Shown here piece by piece: positions 33,407 through 43,201 of a stretch of DNA of 64,000 nt. The notes under the pieces were generated by a model. The model made no database searches, was not told the DNA's origin, and worked only from the letters and a program-made list of their open reading frames with translations. The stretch spans positions 4,684,501 to 4,748,500 of the forward strand of contig NZ_CP129672.1 in assembly GCF_030505195.1 (NCBI RefSeq), in the 5' to 3' direction. Made by a program: the position numbers and the translations under genes. Each line of letters opens with the position of its first letter. Position 1 is the stretch's first letter. The stretch is from Comamonas testosteroni. GTDB taxonomy: Bacteria; Pseudomonadota; Gammaproteobacteria; Burkholderiales; Burkholderiaceae_C.

Positions 33407-33837
33407 ATCGAAGGTTGCTGCCAACTACTCAAGGAAACCTGCCATTGAGAAGCTCCCAGCCTTATAGCTCGGATGACCGCTATATGGTGGCTGGCGAAAA
33501 TTCGTAATGTGAGTGCGAGCAGCCGTAATCGCTGCTTGGCGGTCCTCGATCGTCAAATCTTGAAGTGCGGCAACCGGTCGATAGCTGCCTTGGATCACCG
33601 ACGACTCTCGGTTGCGGCCATTGTCAGCCTGCGACCTGAACGAGAGCTAACTCGGTTGGCTGACACTGGTGCAGCTGGATATGATGTATCAATACCCACC
33701 CGCTCCGAAACAGGGAAGCTGTGGTTACCCGGGCAGGAAGACGGCCTCATATCCAGCATGCAGCTCCTGGACGAACTGTTGACGTCGCTCGCCAACGCCT
33801 GAAGATTGCCTCTCTGCACAGACCTTGAAAGCCTCCA
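33407..33837. other. Intergenic region without recognised gene
   Basis: About 430 bases between the organosulfur island and the VOC gene. An open frame at 33473-33802 has no homology I recognise, no ribosome binding site and unusual composition, so it is not called. The start of this stretch marks the right edge of the island. Confidence 0.5.
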
Positions 33838-34248
33838 ATGTCCAAGAAAATCTTCGTCAACCTGCCCGTCGCTGACCTGCCGAAGGCCAAGTCCTTCTAT
33901 GAAGCGATCGGCGCCGTCAACAACCCGCAGTTCAGCGACAACACCGCTGCCTGCATGGTCGTCTCCGACAGCATCTACGTGATGCTGCTCACCCACCCGA
34001 AGTGGGCCACGTTCACCCATAAGCCTATCGTCGACGCCCATGCTGCCAGCGAAGTCATGTTGTGCCTGAGCGCCGACGACCGCGCGGCCGTCGACAGCAT
34101 GCTTGAGGCCGTTTCCGCTCACGGAGGCAAGGCGGACGTGAACCCCTTGCAAGACCACGGCTTCATGTATGGCCGCAGCTTCGAGGACGTAGACGGCCAC
34201 ATCTGGGAAGTCATGTTCATGGACATGAGCCAGATGCCTCAAGGCTGA
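33838..34248 (+). CDS. VOC (glyoxalase/bleomycin-resistance fold) family protein
   Basis: 136-residue vicinal oxygen chelate protein: IFVNLPVADLPKAKSFYEAI at the start, MLLTHPKWATFTHKP in the middle and GGKADVNPLQDHGFMYGRSF, VDGHIWEVMFMD at the end, the layout of the PhnB/YaeR-like lactoylglutathione lyase group. The function of individual members is diverse and cannot be assigned. High GC and codon use unlike the island to its left. Single gene. Confidence 0.88.
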   Translation: MSKKIFVNLPVADLPKAKSFYEAIGAVNNPQFSDNTAACMVVSDSIYVMLLTHPKWATFTHKPIVDAHAASEVMLCLSADDRAAVDSMLEAVSAHGGKADVNPLQDHGFMYGRSFEDVDGHIWEVMFMDMSQMPQG

Positions 34249-34616
34249 AGCAACCTCGTCCATTGGCAACGCCTGCCTATGGACGTCTTCTAGCGCTGCC
34301 CGCGCGGCAAGGGTGCAGACCGCCTGCTCAGGCCGGTAGCTCCGTTTTTTGGACTTCGCTGACAGCCGACTTCTCCGGCAGGGGCCGCCTATCGGGGTTT
34401 CCGTTTCCTGGCATATTCGTGTATTCACACTATCGGCCAGAAGCTGCCGGTGGCTCTTGCAAAAAGCAGACATCCATCAAAACTCTACGTTTCTTCGCAA
34501 CAAACTCACTTGTCAGAGCATTGATGTGGAGCAGAAAGTTGCTTGGATCGGCTGCGACGGTTGCTGGGGCCTGTGCTCTACTCTTTGAGTGAGCTTCTCC
34601 TGAGACAACGGAATTC
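34249..34616. other. Intergenic region with dispersed-repeat relic
   Basis: 368 bases before the diguanylate cyclase gene. Around 34430-34482 it contains CTATCGGCCAGAAGCTGCCG then AAAAGCAGACATCC, related to pieces at 36645-36690, 39285-39330, 46750-46797 and 52800-52900. No gene is seen. Confidence 0.45.
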
Positions 34617-36563
34617 ATGTTGAGCATTCGAGCCCCGCACAAGAAGAAAGTCAGCTTCATTGATCAGCTGATAGATGGTCTAGTTAAAAGTCTTATCCAG
34701 TCTAGATATCTTTTGCTGAAAACCATTGCAGGAGTTGTCTTTATTGCTTCTATATTGATAGCAATTACTTGGCACAATCTGCATGAGTCGTATGACTATC
34801 ACGTTCAGCGGGGAGTGGATGCATCGGTTAACCAAGCTCGCCTGTTGAGTTATGAGCTAAACACCGAGATGCGGCTTATCGATAACGCTCTAGCGACGAT
34901 TGCTCAAGAATTCCAGGAGGCTGGATCAACCGCACCTGAGTTTGAGAATGCCGTTATCAATCAGCGGGCCTTGCTGCCTTTTTCCAAGGCCGTGCGCGTG
35001 GCTGATGAATCCGGCGTGGTTCGCCTTGGCCTTTCATCTGGCGAACGCCCCTTCTCAATCAAGGAGCGGGGCTACTTCGACGCTTTGAAGCACTCGAACC
35101 AGATGGTGATCTCCGAGCCACTGATCAGCCATTCTTTTAGACAGTGGAGTCTTGTTTTGGGTCGCAAGCTGGAGTCCCGTGATGGGGCTTTCAAGGGGGC
35201 CGTCTTTGTGGTTTTGGAGGTGGAGCATTTCCGCAAATTGTTTGAGACGTTGACACCAGGTGAAGACAGCGCCACCACCTTGCGCTCTGCCGAGGGCCGG
35301 TTAGTGGCTCGTTACTCCGCTGCTGAACCGACGTCGACGGAAGGTATCGGCGGAACCTTGACATCCTCGGCGCTCAAAGAAACTCGGCGGCTCAACCCAG
35401 AGCATGGCTGGTACATCACGCCGACTGCATTGGACGGCATCGAGCGCATTACTGCCTATCAACGCCTTTCAGCCCTCTATCCATTGACGGTGTATACAGG
35501 TCTGGGCACTGCAAGCTACCTTCAACCCTGGCGCAGTGAAGCGGTGGCCGTGTGGAGCTTGACCGCGTTTTGCGTGCTGCTTATGGCGTTTGGTGCTGGG
35601 AGCTTGTTCTGGCATCAGCAGCGGGAACTCGCTGCCAAACTCCAGAACGCACAGCTGCTTAAAGAGCAAAACTTCTTTGTGGAAAATGACCTGATCGGCA
35701 TGATCAAGGTACGCGACCGCAAAATACTCTGGGCCAACAAAGCCATGGCGCGCATGGTGGGCAAGCGTGTTTCCGAGTTACTCCAGCAATCCAAGCGCTG
35801 CATTTATCCCGACGATGAAACATATGAGCGGATGGGGAGACTTTCTGGTGAGGCACTCAACCACAATAGGCGTTTTCGCACCGAGGTGCAGCTGCAAAAC
35901 AGCAGTGGTCAAATTTTCTGGGTCGATGCCAATGCTGCACAGATCACCGACACCGATTCAGTGTGGATTTTCGTGGATGTGGAAGCTCATAAAAAGCGCC
36001 AGAAAGAGATTGAATATCAAGCCACTCATGATGCTCTGACGGGGTTGCCTAACCGCCGTCTCGTCATCGCGCAAATAAAACAGTCCATCGCGCTTGCTGA
36101 TCGAGACCAAGGCACTGTTGCCGCGTGTTTTGTCGATCTGGATGGTTTCAAGAGCGTGAACGACACCTACGGACACGACGCAGGCGACATTGTGCTGCAG
36201 ACAGTTGCCGAGAGGTTGAACAGTGCAGTTCGTTCGCATGACTGTGTAGCGAGGCTTGGTGGCGACGAGTTCGTGGTGGTGTTGACAGGAAAAAACAATC
36301 GCGAGAACGCGGTAGGCATCATGCAGCGCTGTTTGGACATGGTGCAGATTCCCATCGCGGTAGAAGATGGACATGCCGCCATGGTGGGGTGCAGCATCGG
36401 CATTGCCTACTATGTGGGCGACAACGAGTCCTGCGACTCATTATTGGAGCGTGCCGATGTGGCCATGTACATGGCAAAGCACGCTGGCAAAGGCCGCATC
36501 TTCGAGTCTGTTCGGACGCAGGCGAGTGGACCCACATTCGAGCATTCGCCAGTCGCAGCTTGA
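34617..36563 (+). CDS. Membrane-bound diguanylate cyclase with periplasmic sensor and PAS domains
   Basis: 648 residues. Two membrane helices (TIAGVVFIASILIAITW, about 36-52, and WSLTAFCVLLMAFGAGSLFW, about 310-330) enclose a periplasmic Cache/CHASE-like sensor of about 255 residues. A PAS domain (about 350-460, FFVENDLIGMIKVRDRKILW; DANAAQITDTDSVWIFVDVE) is followed by a GGDEF domain (about 470-630) with HDALTGLPNRR and RLGGDEFVVVL. The inhibitory I-site RSHD lies five residues before GGDEF, so product feedback is expected. No EAL domain. It makes cyclic di-GMP from GTP in response to an unknown periplasmic ligand. Single gene. Confidence 0.95.
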   Translation: MLSIRAPHKKKVSFIDQLIDGLVKSLIQSRYLLLKTIAGVVFIASILIAITWHNLHESYDYHVQRGVDASVNQARLLSYELNTEMRLIDNALATIAQEFQEAGSTAPEFENAVINQRALLPFSKAVRVADESGVVRLGLSSGERPFSIKERGYFDALKHSNQMVISEPLISHSFRQWSLVLGRKLESRDGAFKGAVFVVLEVEHFRKLFETLTPGEDSATTLRSAEGRLVARYSAAEPTSTEGIGGTLTSSALKETRRLNPEHGWYITPTALDGIERITAYQRLSALYPLTVYTGLGTASYLQPWRSEAVAVWSLTAFCVLLMAFGAGSLFWHQQRELAAKLQNAQLLKEQNFFVENDLIGMIKVRDRKILWANKAMARMVGKRVSELLQQSKRCIYPDDETYERMGRLSGEALNHNRRFRTEVQLQNSSGQIFWVDANAAQITDTDSVWIFVDVEAHKKRQKEIEYQATHDALTGLPNRRLVIAQIKQSIALADRDQGTVAACFVDLDGFKSVNDTYGHDAGDIVLQTVAERLNSAVRSHDCVARLGGDEFVVVLTGKNNRENAVGIMQRCLDMVQIPIAVEDGHAAMVGCSIGIAYYVGDNESCDSLLERADVAMYMAKHAGKGRIFESVRTQASGPTFEHSPVAA

Positions 36564-36763
36564 CCCGTGAGCGATGCAATATGAAAAGTACCTCTTTATG
36601 CGGGTGAACTCTACCTCTGCTTTGTGTGAATGTTTCGGTGGCTGATCCGGGTCGATCTGCGACAGGCGCAGTCCGGTCAGAAGCGGGCATTGAAAAAATC
36701 ATGCCAAGAGATTGCTTGCACTCGGAAAAGACTCGACTTTGAGCGCGGTGCATCACTTTGCTC

Positions 36764-37705
36764 CTAGACCTTCCCATGTGCTCTGGGGTCCGTGAGAGGG
36801 CTTCCCGATTCGGCCAACCGTAGCTGTATCAATTCCAGCAGTGCCCGGACACGCGCAGTCACGGAATGTCGATGGCTGTATGCCCCCAGCAATTGCAGGG
36901 GGGCAGGGCAAAGGTCCAGTGGCACTTCCTGCAATCGACCCGTTGCAAGGTCTTCCTGGCAGGGATAGGCCGCCACAATCGCGAAGCCGATGCCTTGCCG
37001 TGCACCTGCCACGGCAAGCTCTCCGCTGTTGACGCGGTAGCGGCTGCGGACCGGCACCTTGACGATTTGCCCCGCAGCGTCCTGAAATTGCCAGGGCTGG
37101 CCCTTCAGCGCGCTGAGGGTGGTGATGCAGGGCAGAGATTTCAGCTCACGCACATGGCGTGGCATACCGGTCCTGGCCAGCAAGGAGGGGGCGGCAACCA
37201 CAATGCTGGGCAGGGTGGCGAGCTCGCGGGTGATGAAAGCACTGTCCTCCTGATGGCCCCGGTGGAAGACGATAGAAAGGTCAACGTCCTCTCGAAGCGC
37301 TTCCAGTCCGGTCATCCGGGTATCGCATTCGAGCTCGACCCCCGGATGGAGGCTGCAGAATTCGGCGAGGATGGGGGCCAGCAACCTTGGTGCCTCGCCA
37401 GGCATGCACATCTTCAGAGAGCCACGCAGTTCGCGCTGCACCGCGCCAAGCTCCTCCTGCGTGGAGAGCAGGGCTTCGAGCAAGGGCTTTGCGCGTTCGT
37501 AGAGCAATCGACCGGCTTCAGTCATGCGCAGGTGGCGGGTGCTTCGCTCCAGCAGCAGTGTGCCGAGTCTGCGCTCCAGTGACGCGACGTGGCGGCTGAC
37601 GTTGGACGAGGGCATGGCCAAAAGACGCGATGCACCAGCAAAGCTCTGCTCATCAACAACCGCCGTAAAGACGCGTACGGTATTCAGATCGAGTGCATCG
37701 CGCAT
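36764..37705 (-). CDS. LysR-family transcriptional regulator
   Basis: 313 residues with the N-terminal winged HTH (LNTVRVFTAVVDEQSFAGAS and SNVSRHVASLERRLGTLLLE) and a substrate-binding-type effector domain. It is divergent from the FAD-dependent monooxygenase gene, with about 140 bases between the two starts, the usual layout for a LysR regulator and its target. It most resembles the CrgA/DsdC-like aromatic or stress group in its N-terminus, which does not identify the inducer. Confidence 0.94.
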   Translation of the reverse strand: MRDALDLNTVRVFTAVVDEQSFAGASRLLAMPSSNVSRHVASLERRLGTLLLERSTRHLRMTEAGRLLYERAKPLLEALLSTQEELGAVQRELRGSLKMCMPGEAPRLLAPILAEFCSLHPGVELECDTRMTGLEALREDVDLSIVFHRGHQEDSAFITRELATLPSIVVAAPSLLARTGMPRHVRELKSLPCITTLSALKGQPWQFQDAAGQIVKVPVRSRYRVNSGELAVAGARQGIGFAIVAAYPCQEDLATGRLQEVPLDLCPAPLQLLGAYSHRHSVTARVRALLELIQLRLAESGSPLTDPRAHGKV

Positions 37706-37845
37706 TGATTATCCCGTTTGAGGTATGAAAACGTCCCAATTTTGCATGCTAGTTCTCTTTAGCGGCGAAATCTAAGATGCCCATTTTGCTCGATGCAACG
37801 CAGCGGGCCGTGCATTGGGAATCGTATGGACAGGAGAGATCTAGC

Positions 37846-39282
37846 GTGGAAATTGGAATACTTGGCGGTGGCATTGCGGGCTTGAGCGTGGCGCTGGCTT
37901 TGCGCAAACAGGGCTGCAACCCTCGCGTCTATGAGCGCCGAACGGAGCCGGCAACCATGGGGGCAGGCGTGACGCTTTGGCCCAATGCGAGCTTTGTGCT
38001 GGAAGAGCTGGGGCTGCTGCAAGACATCGAGGCCGTTGGCGGTCAGCCGCTGACAATGCGCCGCCAGGATGCCATGGGCAATGCATTGGGAGGCCTCGAT
38101 ATCGCCTTGCTGGACCGGACGATGGGATACCCGACCTACACGGTGCTACGCAAGCACTTGCAGGAGGTATTGCTCGATCACGCAGCCCGGGCCGGGATAC
38201 CGGTGGAGTTCGGACACCGGGCGGTGGCCATCGAGCTGGATGCCAATGGCAAAGCCGTGGCCCATTTCGAGAACGGTGCGAGCATCCGCCCGGATCTGCT
38301 CATTGGCGCCGACGGTCGCATGGGGTCAGTGGCGCGCAAGTTTGTTGCGGGTGACAACACGCCTGTCTATCAGGGCTTCGTGAACTGGATCGGCGTGGCG
38401 CAGGGGCAGCATGCGCTGGTGGACGATATTGCGATTCAGGATTTCTGGGGGACGGGCGAGCGCTTTGGCTGCGTGGCGATTCGACCTCAACTGGTGTATT
38501 GGGCCGCAGCGCAGGCACGGCCCCTCAATGAGGCCACGCCCGCCGCAGATATGCGCAAGGAGGTCGAGGACCTGTTTGCGGGATGGCCCGAACCAGTCGC
38601 GCATCTCATCCGGGCCACGCCCGCAGATGCCATCCGGCTGATTGCGGTGCATGACCTGGAGCCGCTGCATACATGGAGCAGGGCGAATGTACTGCTGGTT
38701 GGGGATGCCGCGCATGCGCCGTTGCCGACTTCGGGGCAAGGTGCCTGCCAGGCACTGGAGGATGCGTGGCATTTGGCCCGGTGCCTGGATGGCGCACACG
38801 GAGGCTTGGACGGCGTCTTCCAGGCGTTTGCGAATATCCGTACCTCGAAAACCGCAAGGCTGGCGGAACAGGGCCGGGTGTTCGCGCGCGGGCTGTTCGC
38901 CACTGATCCTGAAACCTGTCGCATCCGCAATGAGCGTGCCAAGGCGTCCGATCCTATGCATGACGTGCAGCTCTTGGCTGCCGGATGGGGGCAGGGCCTG
39001 CCAATGCCAGGCTGTACCAACGGCACGCCGGCGCAAGGGGGGGGGTGGGCAGCCTGTACCGTATTGAATGACGTGCGCAGGATTCCACGCGGATACAAAG
39101 CCATGTCTCCAGTGACGAGAGTCGCGCGTCCGGCTGAGCTTTTCTGGATGCAGGATGCGCTTCGTCGGTTTTTATTCAAGCGCCTCTTTCTATGCATCCG
39201 GATAGCGTGCATGTGGGCACCAGCCGGTAAGCGCTGCATGGCAGGCATGGTCCTTGACACTCGAACGACCGCAACGGGTTGA
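37846..39282 (+). CDS. FAD-dependent aromatic-ring-type monooxygenase
   Basis: About 478-residue class A flavoprotein monooxygenase. The FAD-binding motif GILGGGIAGLSVALALRKQG is at the very N-terminus, DG motif in LIGADGRMGSVARKF, and the second FAD motif in VLLVGDAAHAPLPTSGQGAC. A GTG at 37846 preceded by CAGGAGAG was preferred over the ATG at 37777. The homologous part seems to end near LLAAGWGQGLPMPG; a run of nine G at 39037-39045 follows and the last 85 residues look unlike the family, so the C-terminus may be shifted. Divergent from the LysR gene that probably controls it. Confidence 0.85.
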   Translation: MEIGILGGGIAGLSVALALRKQGCNPRVYERRTEPATMGAGVTLWPNASFVLEELGLLQDIEAVGGQPLTMRRQDAMGNALGGLDIALLDRTMGYPTYTVLRKHLQEVLLDHAARAGIPVEFGHRAVAIELDANGKAVAHFENGASIRPDLLIGADGRMGSVARKFVAGDNTPVYQGFVNWIGVAQGQHALVDDIAIQDFWGTGERFGCVAIRPQLVYWAAAQARPLNEATPAADMRKEVEDLFAGWPEPVAHLIRATPADAIRLIAVHDLEPLHTWSRANVLLVGDAAHAPLPTSGQGACQALEDAWHLARCLDGAHGGLDGVFQAFANIRTSKTARLAEQGRVFARGLFATDPETCRIRNERAKASDPMHDVQLLAAGWGQGLPMPGCTNGTPAQGGGWAACTVLNDVRRIPRGYKAMSPVTRVARPAELFWMQDALRRFLFKRLFLCIRIACMWAPAGKRCMAGMVLDTRTTATG

Positions 39283-39468
39283 GCTGCGACTGTCGCAGTC
39301 CGGCCAGGAGCTGCCGGTAGCTAACGCTCCGCATGCACCGCTGCTGTTACTTTCATGTCACACAGTACAAACGTCACAAAAAGTACTTATGTGTTGCTTA
39401 GAGTTCCGGCAGCGGTTGCAGCAAAGCTGCCGCCATTCCCTCTGATAAGTTCCGTTCGTATCTCGTCA

Positions 39469-40611
39469 ATGAAAAATCATAAAACGTGCTCGCGTACTCT
39501 GGCAGTCGTGGTTGGCTCATTCCTGGCCTCTTCTTCAAGCCTGGCCCTGGCACAGTCTTCCATCACCATTTTTGGCGTAGTGGACGTCGGCATCACCAGT
39601 GCCAAGTCCGGCGACAACAGGCTCAATGCTCTGAACTCCAGCCAAGGCAAGACCAGCCTGATCGGCTTTCGCGGCACGGAAGACCTCGGCGGCGGCAACC
39701 AGGCTCAGTTCTGGCTCGAAGGTGGCCTCAGCCCTGACACCGGGAGCGGCGGCAGCAGCGGCTCTCTGGGTTTCGAGCGCCGTTCCACAATCGGACTGGT
39801 CAACAATTCCTGGGGTGAAATCCGCCTGGGTCGCGACTACACCCCCAGCTACAACATCTTCACCGCCTTCGGGGGGCCCGACACCACCACCGGCGTGCAG
39901 GCCAACCTGTTCCAGACGATCCGTCAGACTGCGTATAACGCCGCCAGCCAAAGCGGCACGGTGGATCGCACGCGCATCAGCAACTCCGTGGGCTACTTCC
40001 TGCCGCGCAACCTGGGCGGTGTCTACGGCCAGTTCTCGGTTTCCTTTGGTGATGAAAACGCCTCCAACTCTGGTGCCAGCAAGGCCCGCAGATACGTAGG
40101 CGGTAACCTGGGCTATCGCTCCGGCCCGCTGAACGTGGGTATCGGCTACGGCAAGATCGACGGCACTGCAGCCGTGACATCGCCCAGCGCCATCGCCGCA
40201 ACCAGCGACCTGGAAGACTTGGCGCTGGGCGCTTCCTACAACTTCGGTAGTTTCTTGCTCAATGGCGGATACAACAGCCTGAAGTGGAAACCCGCCAGCG
40301 GCGCAACCTCCGGGAAGGTGGACGGCTTCTACCTGGGCGCTACCATCCCCGTCGGGCCAGGCAGCTTCCGCGTCAAGTACGCCAGCGCCAAGTTCAGCGG
40401 CAACGCGACAGCCCTCACGCGCAGCGGCGGCAAGAGCGACAAGTATTCGATCGGATATGTCTACGACTTCTCCAAGCGCACCTCTGTGTACGCCGGGATT
40501 GCGCGTGTCAACAACAAGAATGGCGCCAGCATTGGTCTGATTGGCGGCCCTGCAGGTGTCGCCAATACCGGGTCGACTGGTGTGGATATCGGCATCAGCC
40601 ACTCGTTCTGA
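39469..40611 (+). CDS. Beta-proteobacterial outer membrane porin
   Basis: 380-residue general porin. Signal peptide (AVVVGSFLASSSSLALAQ) followed by SSITIFGVVDVGITSAKSGD, the standard first strand of Bordetella/Comamonas porins; further marks are KTSLIGFRGTEDLGGGNQAQ, RRSTIGLVNNSWGEIRLGRD and the C-terminal strand VDIGISHSF ending in Phe for outer membrane insertion. The frame is open to 39355 but the ATG at 39469 matches the signal peptide. Comparable in length to family members (about 340-390). Confidence 0.93.
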   Translation: MKNHKTCSRTLAVVVGSFLASSSSLALAQSSITIFGVVDVGITSAKSGDNRLNALNSSQGKTSLIGFRGTEDLGGGNQAQFWLEGGLSPDTGSGGSSGSLGFERRSTIGLVNNSWGEIRLGRDYTPSYNIFTAFGGPDTTTGVQANLFQTIRQTAYNAASQSGTVDRTRISNSVGYFLPRNLGGVYGQFSVSFGDENASNSGASKARRYVGGNLGYRSGPLNVGIGYGKIDGTAAVTSPSAIAATSDLEDLALGASYNFGSFLLNGGYNSLKWKPASGATSGKVDGFYLGATIPVGPGSFRVKYASAKFSGNATALTRSGGKSDKYSIGYVYDFSKRTSVYAGIARVNNKNGASIGLIGGPAGVANTGSTGVDIGISHSF

Positions 40612-40644
40612 GCGGCACAACGCCTCTTTGAGCAAAGAAGTCTC

Positions 40645-40685
40645 CAAGGCCGGGCAGGCCTTTGCCCCGCCGGGCTTGCTTTTTG
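40645..40685 (+). terminator. Probable terminator after the porin gene
   Basis: CAAGGCCGGGCAGGCC, loop, then CCCCGCCGGGCTTG and CTTTTT: an imperfect GC-rich hairpin with T-run about 35 bases after the porin stop codon. Confidence 0.45.
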
Positions 40686-40719
40686 GGGACTTCCATCTTC
40701 CTCTCAAGCCATACCCGCC

Positions 40720-42300
40720 ATGCGCCATCTCACTTCTTCCTCCTGCCTGATAGCAGCGACTGCCGCCGCGACTGCCTTGCTCAGCGCCTGCGCCGACACC
40801 CGCCAGCTCCAGGTCGACAACCCCGAGCCGGTCATGCAGACCACCGGCGTTGGCAGCATCAGCGCCGTCGTCACCCGTCAGGACGTCCAGTTCGACGACA
40901 AGTTCTATTTCCCCTACGAAGGCCAGCATCCCGGCACCAAGGCCGATTTCCCCAAGGGCTTTCTGCCTGCCTATGGCTCGGGCCTGGCCTTGAAGGGCAG
41001 GCGCGCCGACGGCACGCTGGAGTTCTACGCCATCACCGATCGCGGCCCGAACGCCACTACTGGTCCGGTCACGCAGATCACCGACGGCTCCAACCCCACG
41101 GGCTTCGCCAGTTCCACGGTGTTTCCTTCGCCCAACTTCACGCCGTCCATTGGCGTGATCACCCTCGGCAAGGACGGAGCCAGGCTCGTCTCGACCTTGC
41201 CGCTCAAGTTCAGCGCCGCGCAGAACGCTAATGGTCGTGTGCAGCCACGGGGCATCACAGGCAACACGGGCGAGCAAGTTCTGGACGACTCCTTCACCTA
41301 TCCCGGCAAGGCCAAGGGCTACAGTGAGTTCGGTCTGGACACCGAATCCGTGGTGGTGGATGCCGCACGCAATGTGCTGTGGGTTTCCGACGAATACGGC
41401 CCCTTCATCGTGAAGATCGACCCGGCCACCGGCATCATCCTGAAGAAATACAAGCCCGGCACTGGCACGGCCGATCTGCCTGCCATCCTCGCCAAACGCC
41501 GCGCCAACCGTGGCATGGAAGGGCTGAGCATCGATGTGGCCAGCGGCAAGCTGCACGGTTTCCTGCAAAGCCCGCTGAACGACGGCAAGGCCGACTACAC
41601 CACTGCTGCCGTTCCTGATGCGACCGGCAAGTCGGAAAACGTGCGCGACTACGCCCGCTTTGTGCGCTGGGTGGAGTTTGACCCGACTACCGAGAAAACC
41701 CGCTTGTTTGCATTGCCCGTGGACAGCAGCTGGTACAGCCAGGGCAAGACCGGCAATGCCAAGCTAGGTGATGTGGTCTCGCTGGGCAATGGGAAGTTCA
41801 TCGCCATCGAGCAAGGCACAGGCAAGGACAAAAAAGTCTTTAACGATCTGGTGCTGATCGAGTTTCCTGCCAACGCTACCGACATCACCGCGCAGGGCTC
41901 CGACCTGGAAAAGAGCAGTCTGACCGGCAAGCCAGTCAATGGCTCGGACTATTCCAAGGTAGTGGCGCTCAAGAAGACCCGGCTCTTCAACTTGAACACC
42001 ACCGGCTGGGTGGCCGAGAAGGCCGAGGGTCTGGCACTGGTCGATGAGTACACATTGGCGCTGACCAACGACACCGACTTCGGTGTCTCGCTGGCCGTGC
42101 TGGACGCCAGCGGCAAGGAGATCGAAGGTTCGGATGTCACCAAGTGCATGGTGGATGCCGACGGCAAGATCGTGAACGATGGCAAGTGCGCCAAGGGCGC
42201 GGCGAGCCTGCGCTTCACCACCAATGACGTCAACGATCGCGCGCAGCGACTGTGGACCTTCAGGTTCAGCAAGAAGTTGAGCGAATACGGCGCTCTCTGA
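40720..42300 (+). CDS. Phytase-like-fold esterase-type lipoprotein
   Basis: 526 residues. A type II signal peptide with lipobox LLSAC (Cys at about 24) predicts outer-membrane or periplasmic lipidation. The mature protein matches the esterase-like phytase family: GSGLALKGRRADGTLEFYAI, TDRGPNATTGPVT, SEFGLDTESVVVDAARNVLW, VSDEYGPFIVKIDPATGIIL and RGMEGLSIDVASGKLHGFLQ. Members are beta-propeller proteins with putative phosphoesterase activity, but activity is unproven for most. Gene follows the porin by about 110 bases on the same strand and may belong to a separate transcript. Confidence 0.88.
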   Translation: MRHLTSSSCLIAATAAATALLSACADTRQLQVDNPEPVMQTTGVGSISAVVTRQDVQFDDKFYFPYEGQHPGTKADFPKGFLPAYGSGLALKGRRADGTLEFYAITDRGPNATTGPVTQITDGSNPTGFASSTVFPSPNFTPSIGVITLGKDGARLVSTLPLKFSAAQNANGRVQPRGITGNTGEQVLDDSFTYPGKAKGYSEFGLDTESVVVDAARNVLWVSDEYGPFIVKIDPATGIILKKYKPGTGTADLPAILAKRRANRGMEGLSIDVASGKLHGFLQSPLNDGKADYTTAAVPDATGKSENVRDYARFVRWVEFDPTTEKTRLFALPVDSSWYSQGKTGNAKLGDVVSLGNGKFIAIEQGTGKDKKVFNDLVLIEFPANATDITAQGSDLEKSSLTGKPVNGSDYSKVVALKKTRLFNLNTTGWVAEKAEGLALVDEYTLALTNDTDFGVSLAVLDASGKEIEGSDVTKCMVDADGKIVNDGKCAKGAASLRFTTNDVNDRAQRLWTFRFSKKLSEYGAL

Positions 42301-42522
42301 AGGGCAGCGGCTGCACAAGCCGCTCTGTGCTATAGCCTTGGGCGCCGTACCGGAGCCAGTAGGCCCGCTCGCACGAAGGCTGTGTTGACGCGGCGCACAG
42401 CGACTTGCGCTCGCGCTCCAACGGTCTGGATATCCAGTGCGACCCGGGCCAGACCGTGACAGCCGCCAGGCCCAAAATTGAGATGCGCATCAAATGTGCG
42501 AGCGCATGCCTAATTCGGGCGA

Positions 42523-43104
42523 CTATGGGGCTAACTGCTCTCGCAAGGTTGCCAATATTTCTTCAGAAAGCGCCGGGTTGCCCGCTGCCGTGGCGCGAGC
42601 GAGAACCAAGGCACCAACCATGCTGCTGAGGGTCACGATAGTCTGAGTACGTTTGGCTGCGTCATCACCTGGGAGCACGCTCATAAAGCGCTGGATATTG
42701 CGTTCCACTCCCTGGGCAAAAACCTCCGACATCTCCGGCCCCGCTCTTGCGGCATCTGCTGCCAATGCCGCAGCGGGGCAGCCCTCTCCGGGGTGATCGC
42801 GATGCGTCGCAGAAAGATAGCCATGCACCAGCGCACGGAGTCTGGTCGCAGGCGCGCCATCCGCCTCCGAGGACTCCAGTCCGTCTAGCGGCGTGATGGT
42901 CCATTCAAATGCACGCAGGCAGGCCTCGCGTGCGAGAGCATCCTTGGACTCGAAGTGCCGGTACAGCCCGCCATGTGTCAAGCCCGCATCGCGTGTGATC
43001 TCTGCCACGCCCACGCCATCCAGGCCCTTTTCTCGATAAAGGCGCGCAGCGGCATCCACGATTCCTTCGCGGTTCTCGGCGGCCTGTGCTTTGCTCACTT
43101 TCAT
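42523..43104 (-). CDS. TetR-family transcriptional regulator
   Basis: 193-residue regulator with N-terminal HTH (VDAAARLYREKGLDGVGVAE, ITRDAGLTHGGLYRHFESKD) and a ligand-binding helical domain containing GEGCPAAALAADAARAGPEM, typical of the AcrR/NemR-like group. It is divergent from the FabF-like gene; a perfect 6-bp inverted repeat lies right at its 5' end, a likely self-operator. Confidence 0.93.
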   Translation of the reverse strand: MKVSKAQAAENREGIVDAAARLYREKGLDGVGVAEITRDAGLTHGGLYRHFESKDALAREACLRAFEWTITPLDGLESSEADGAPATRLRALVHGYLSATHRDHPGEGCPAAALAADAARAGPEMSEVFAQGVERNIQRFMSVLPGDDAAKRTQTIVTLSSMVGALVLARATAAGNPALSEEILATLREQLAP

Positions 43105-43110
43105 ACGTTA

Positions 43111-43126
43111 GATGATACTCATCATC
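43111..43126. promoter_or_regulatory. Candidate TetR operator
   Basis: GATGATACTCATCATC: a perfect palindrome (GATGAT, four-base spacer, ATCATC) seven bases upstream of the TetR start and about 75 bases before the divergent FabF-like start. The neighbouring CATCATCAA near 43162 could be a half site. Confidence 0.55.
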
Positions 43127-43201
43127 AAAACTCATTTATGATTGCGGCCATCATCAATAAAGTTGGGCTCAGCTCCTGGGTTCAATAGCGGAAGGTGCAG
43201 C

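Noticed and set aside
33473..33802. 109-codon plus-strand frame before the VOC gene
   Set aside because: No ribosome binding site, no recognisable domain, composition unlike a real gene.
39535..41568. 677-codon open frame on the minus strand
   Set aside because: Antisense to the porin and phytase-like genes, no homology recognised in its translation.
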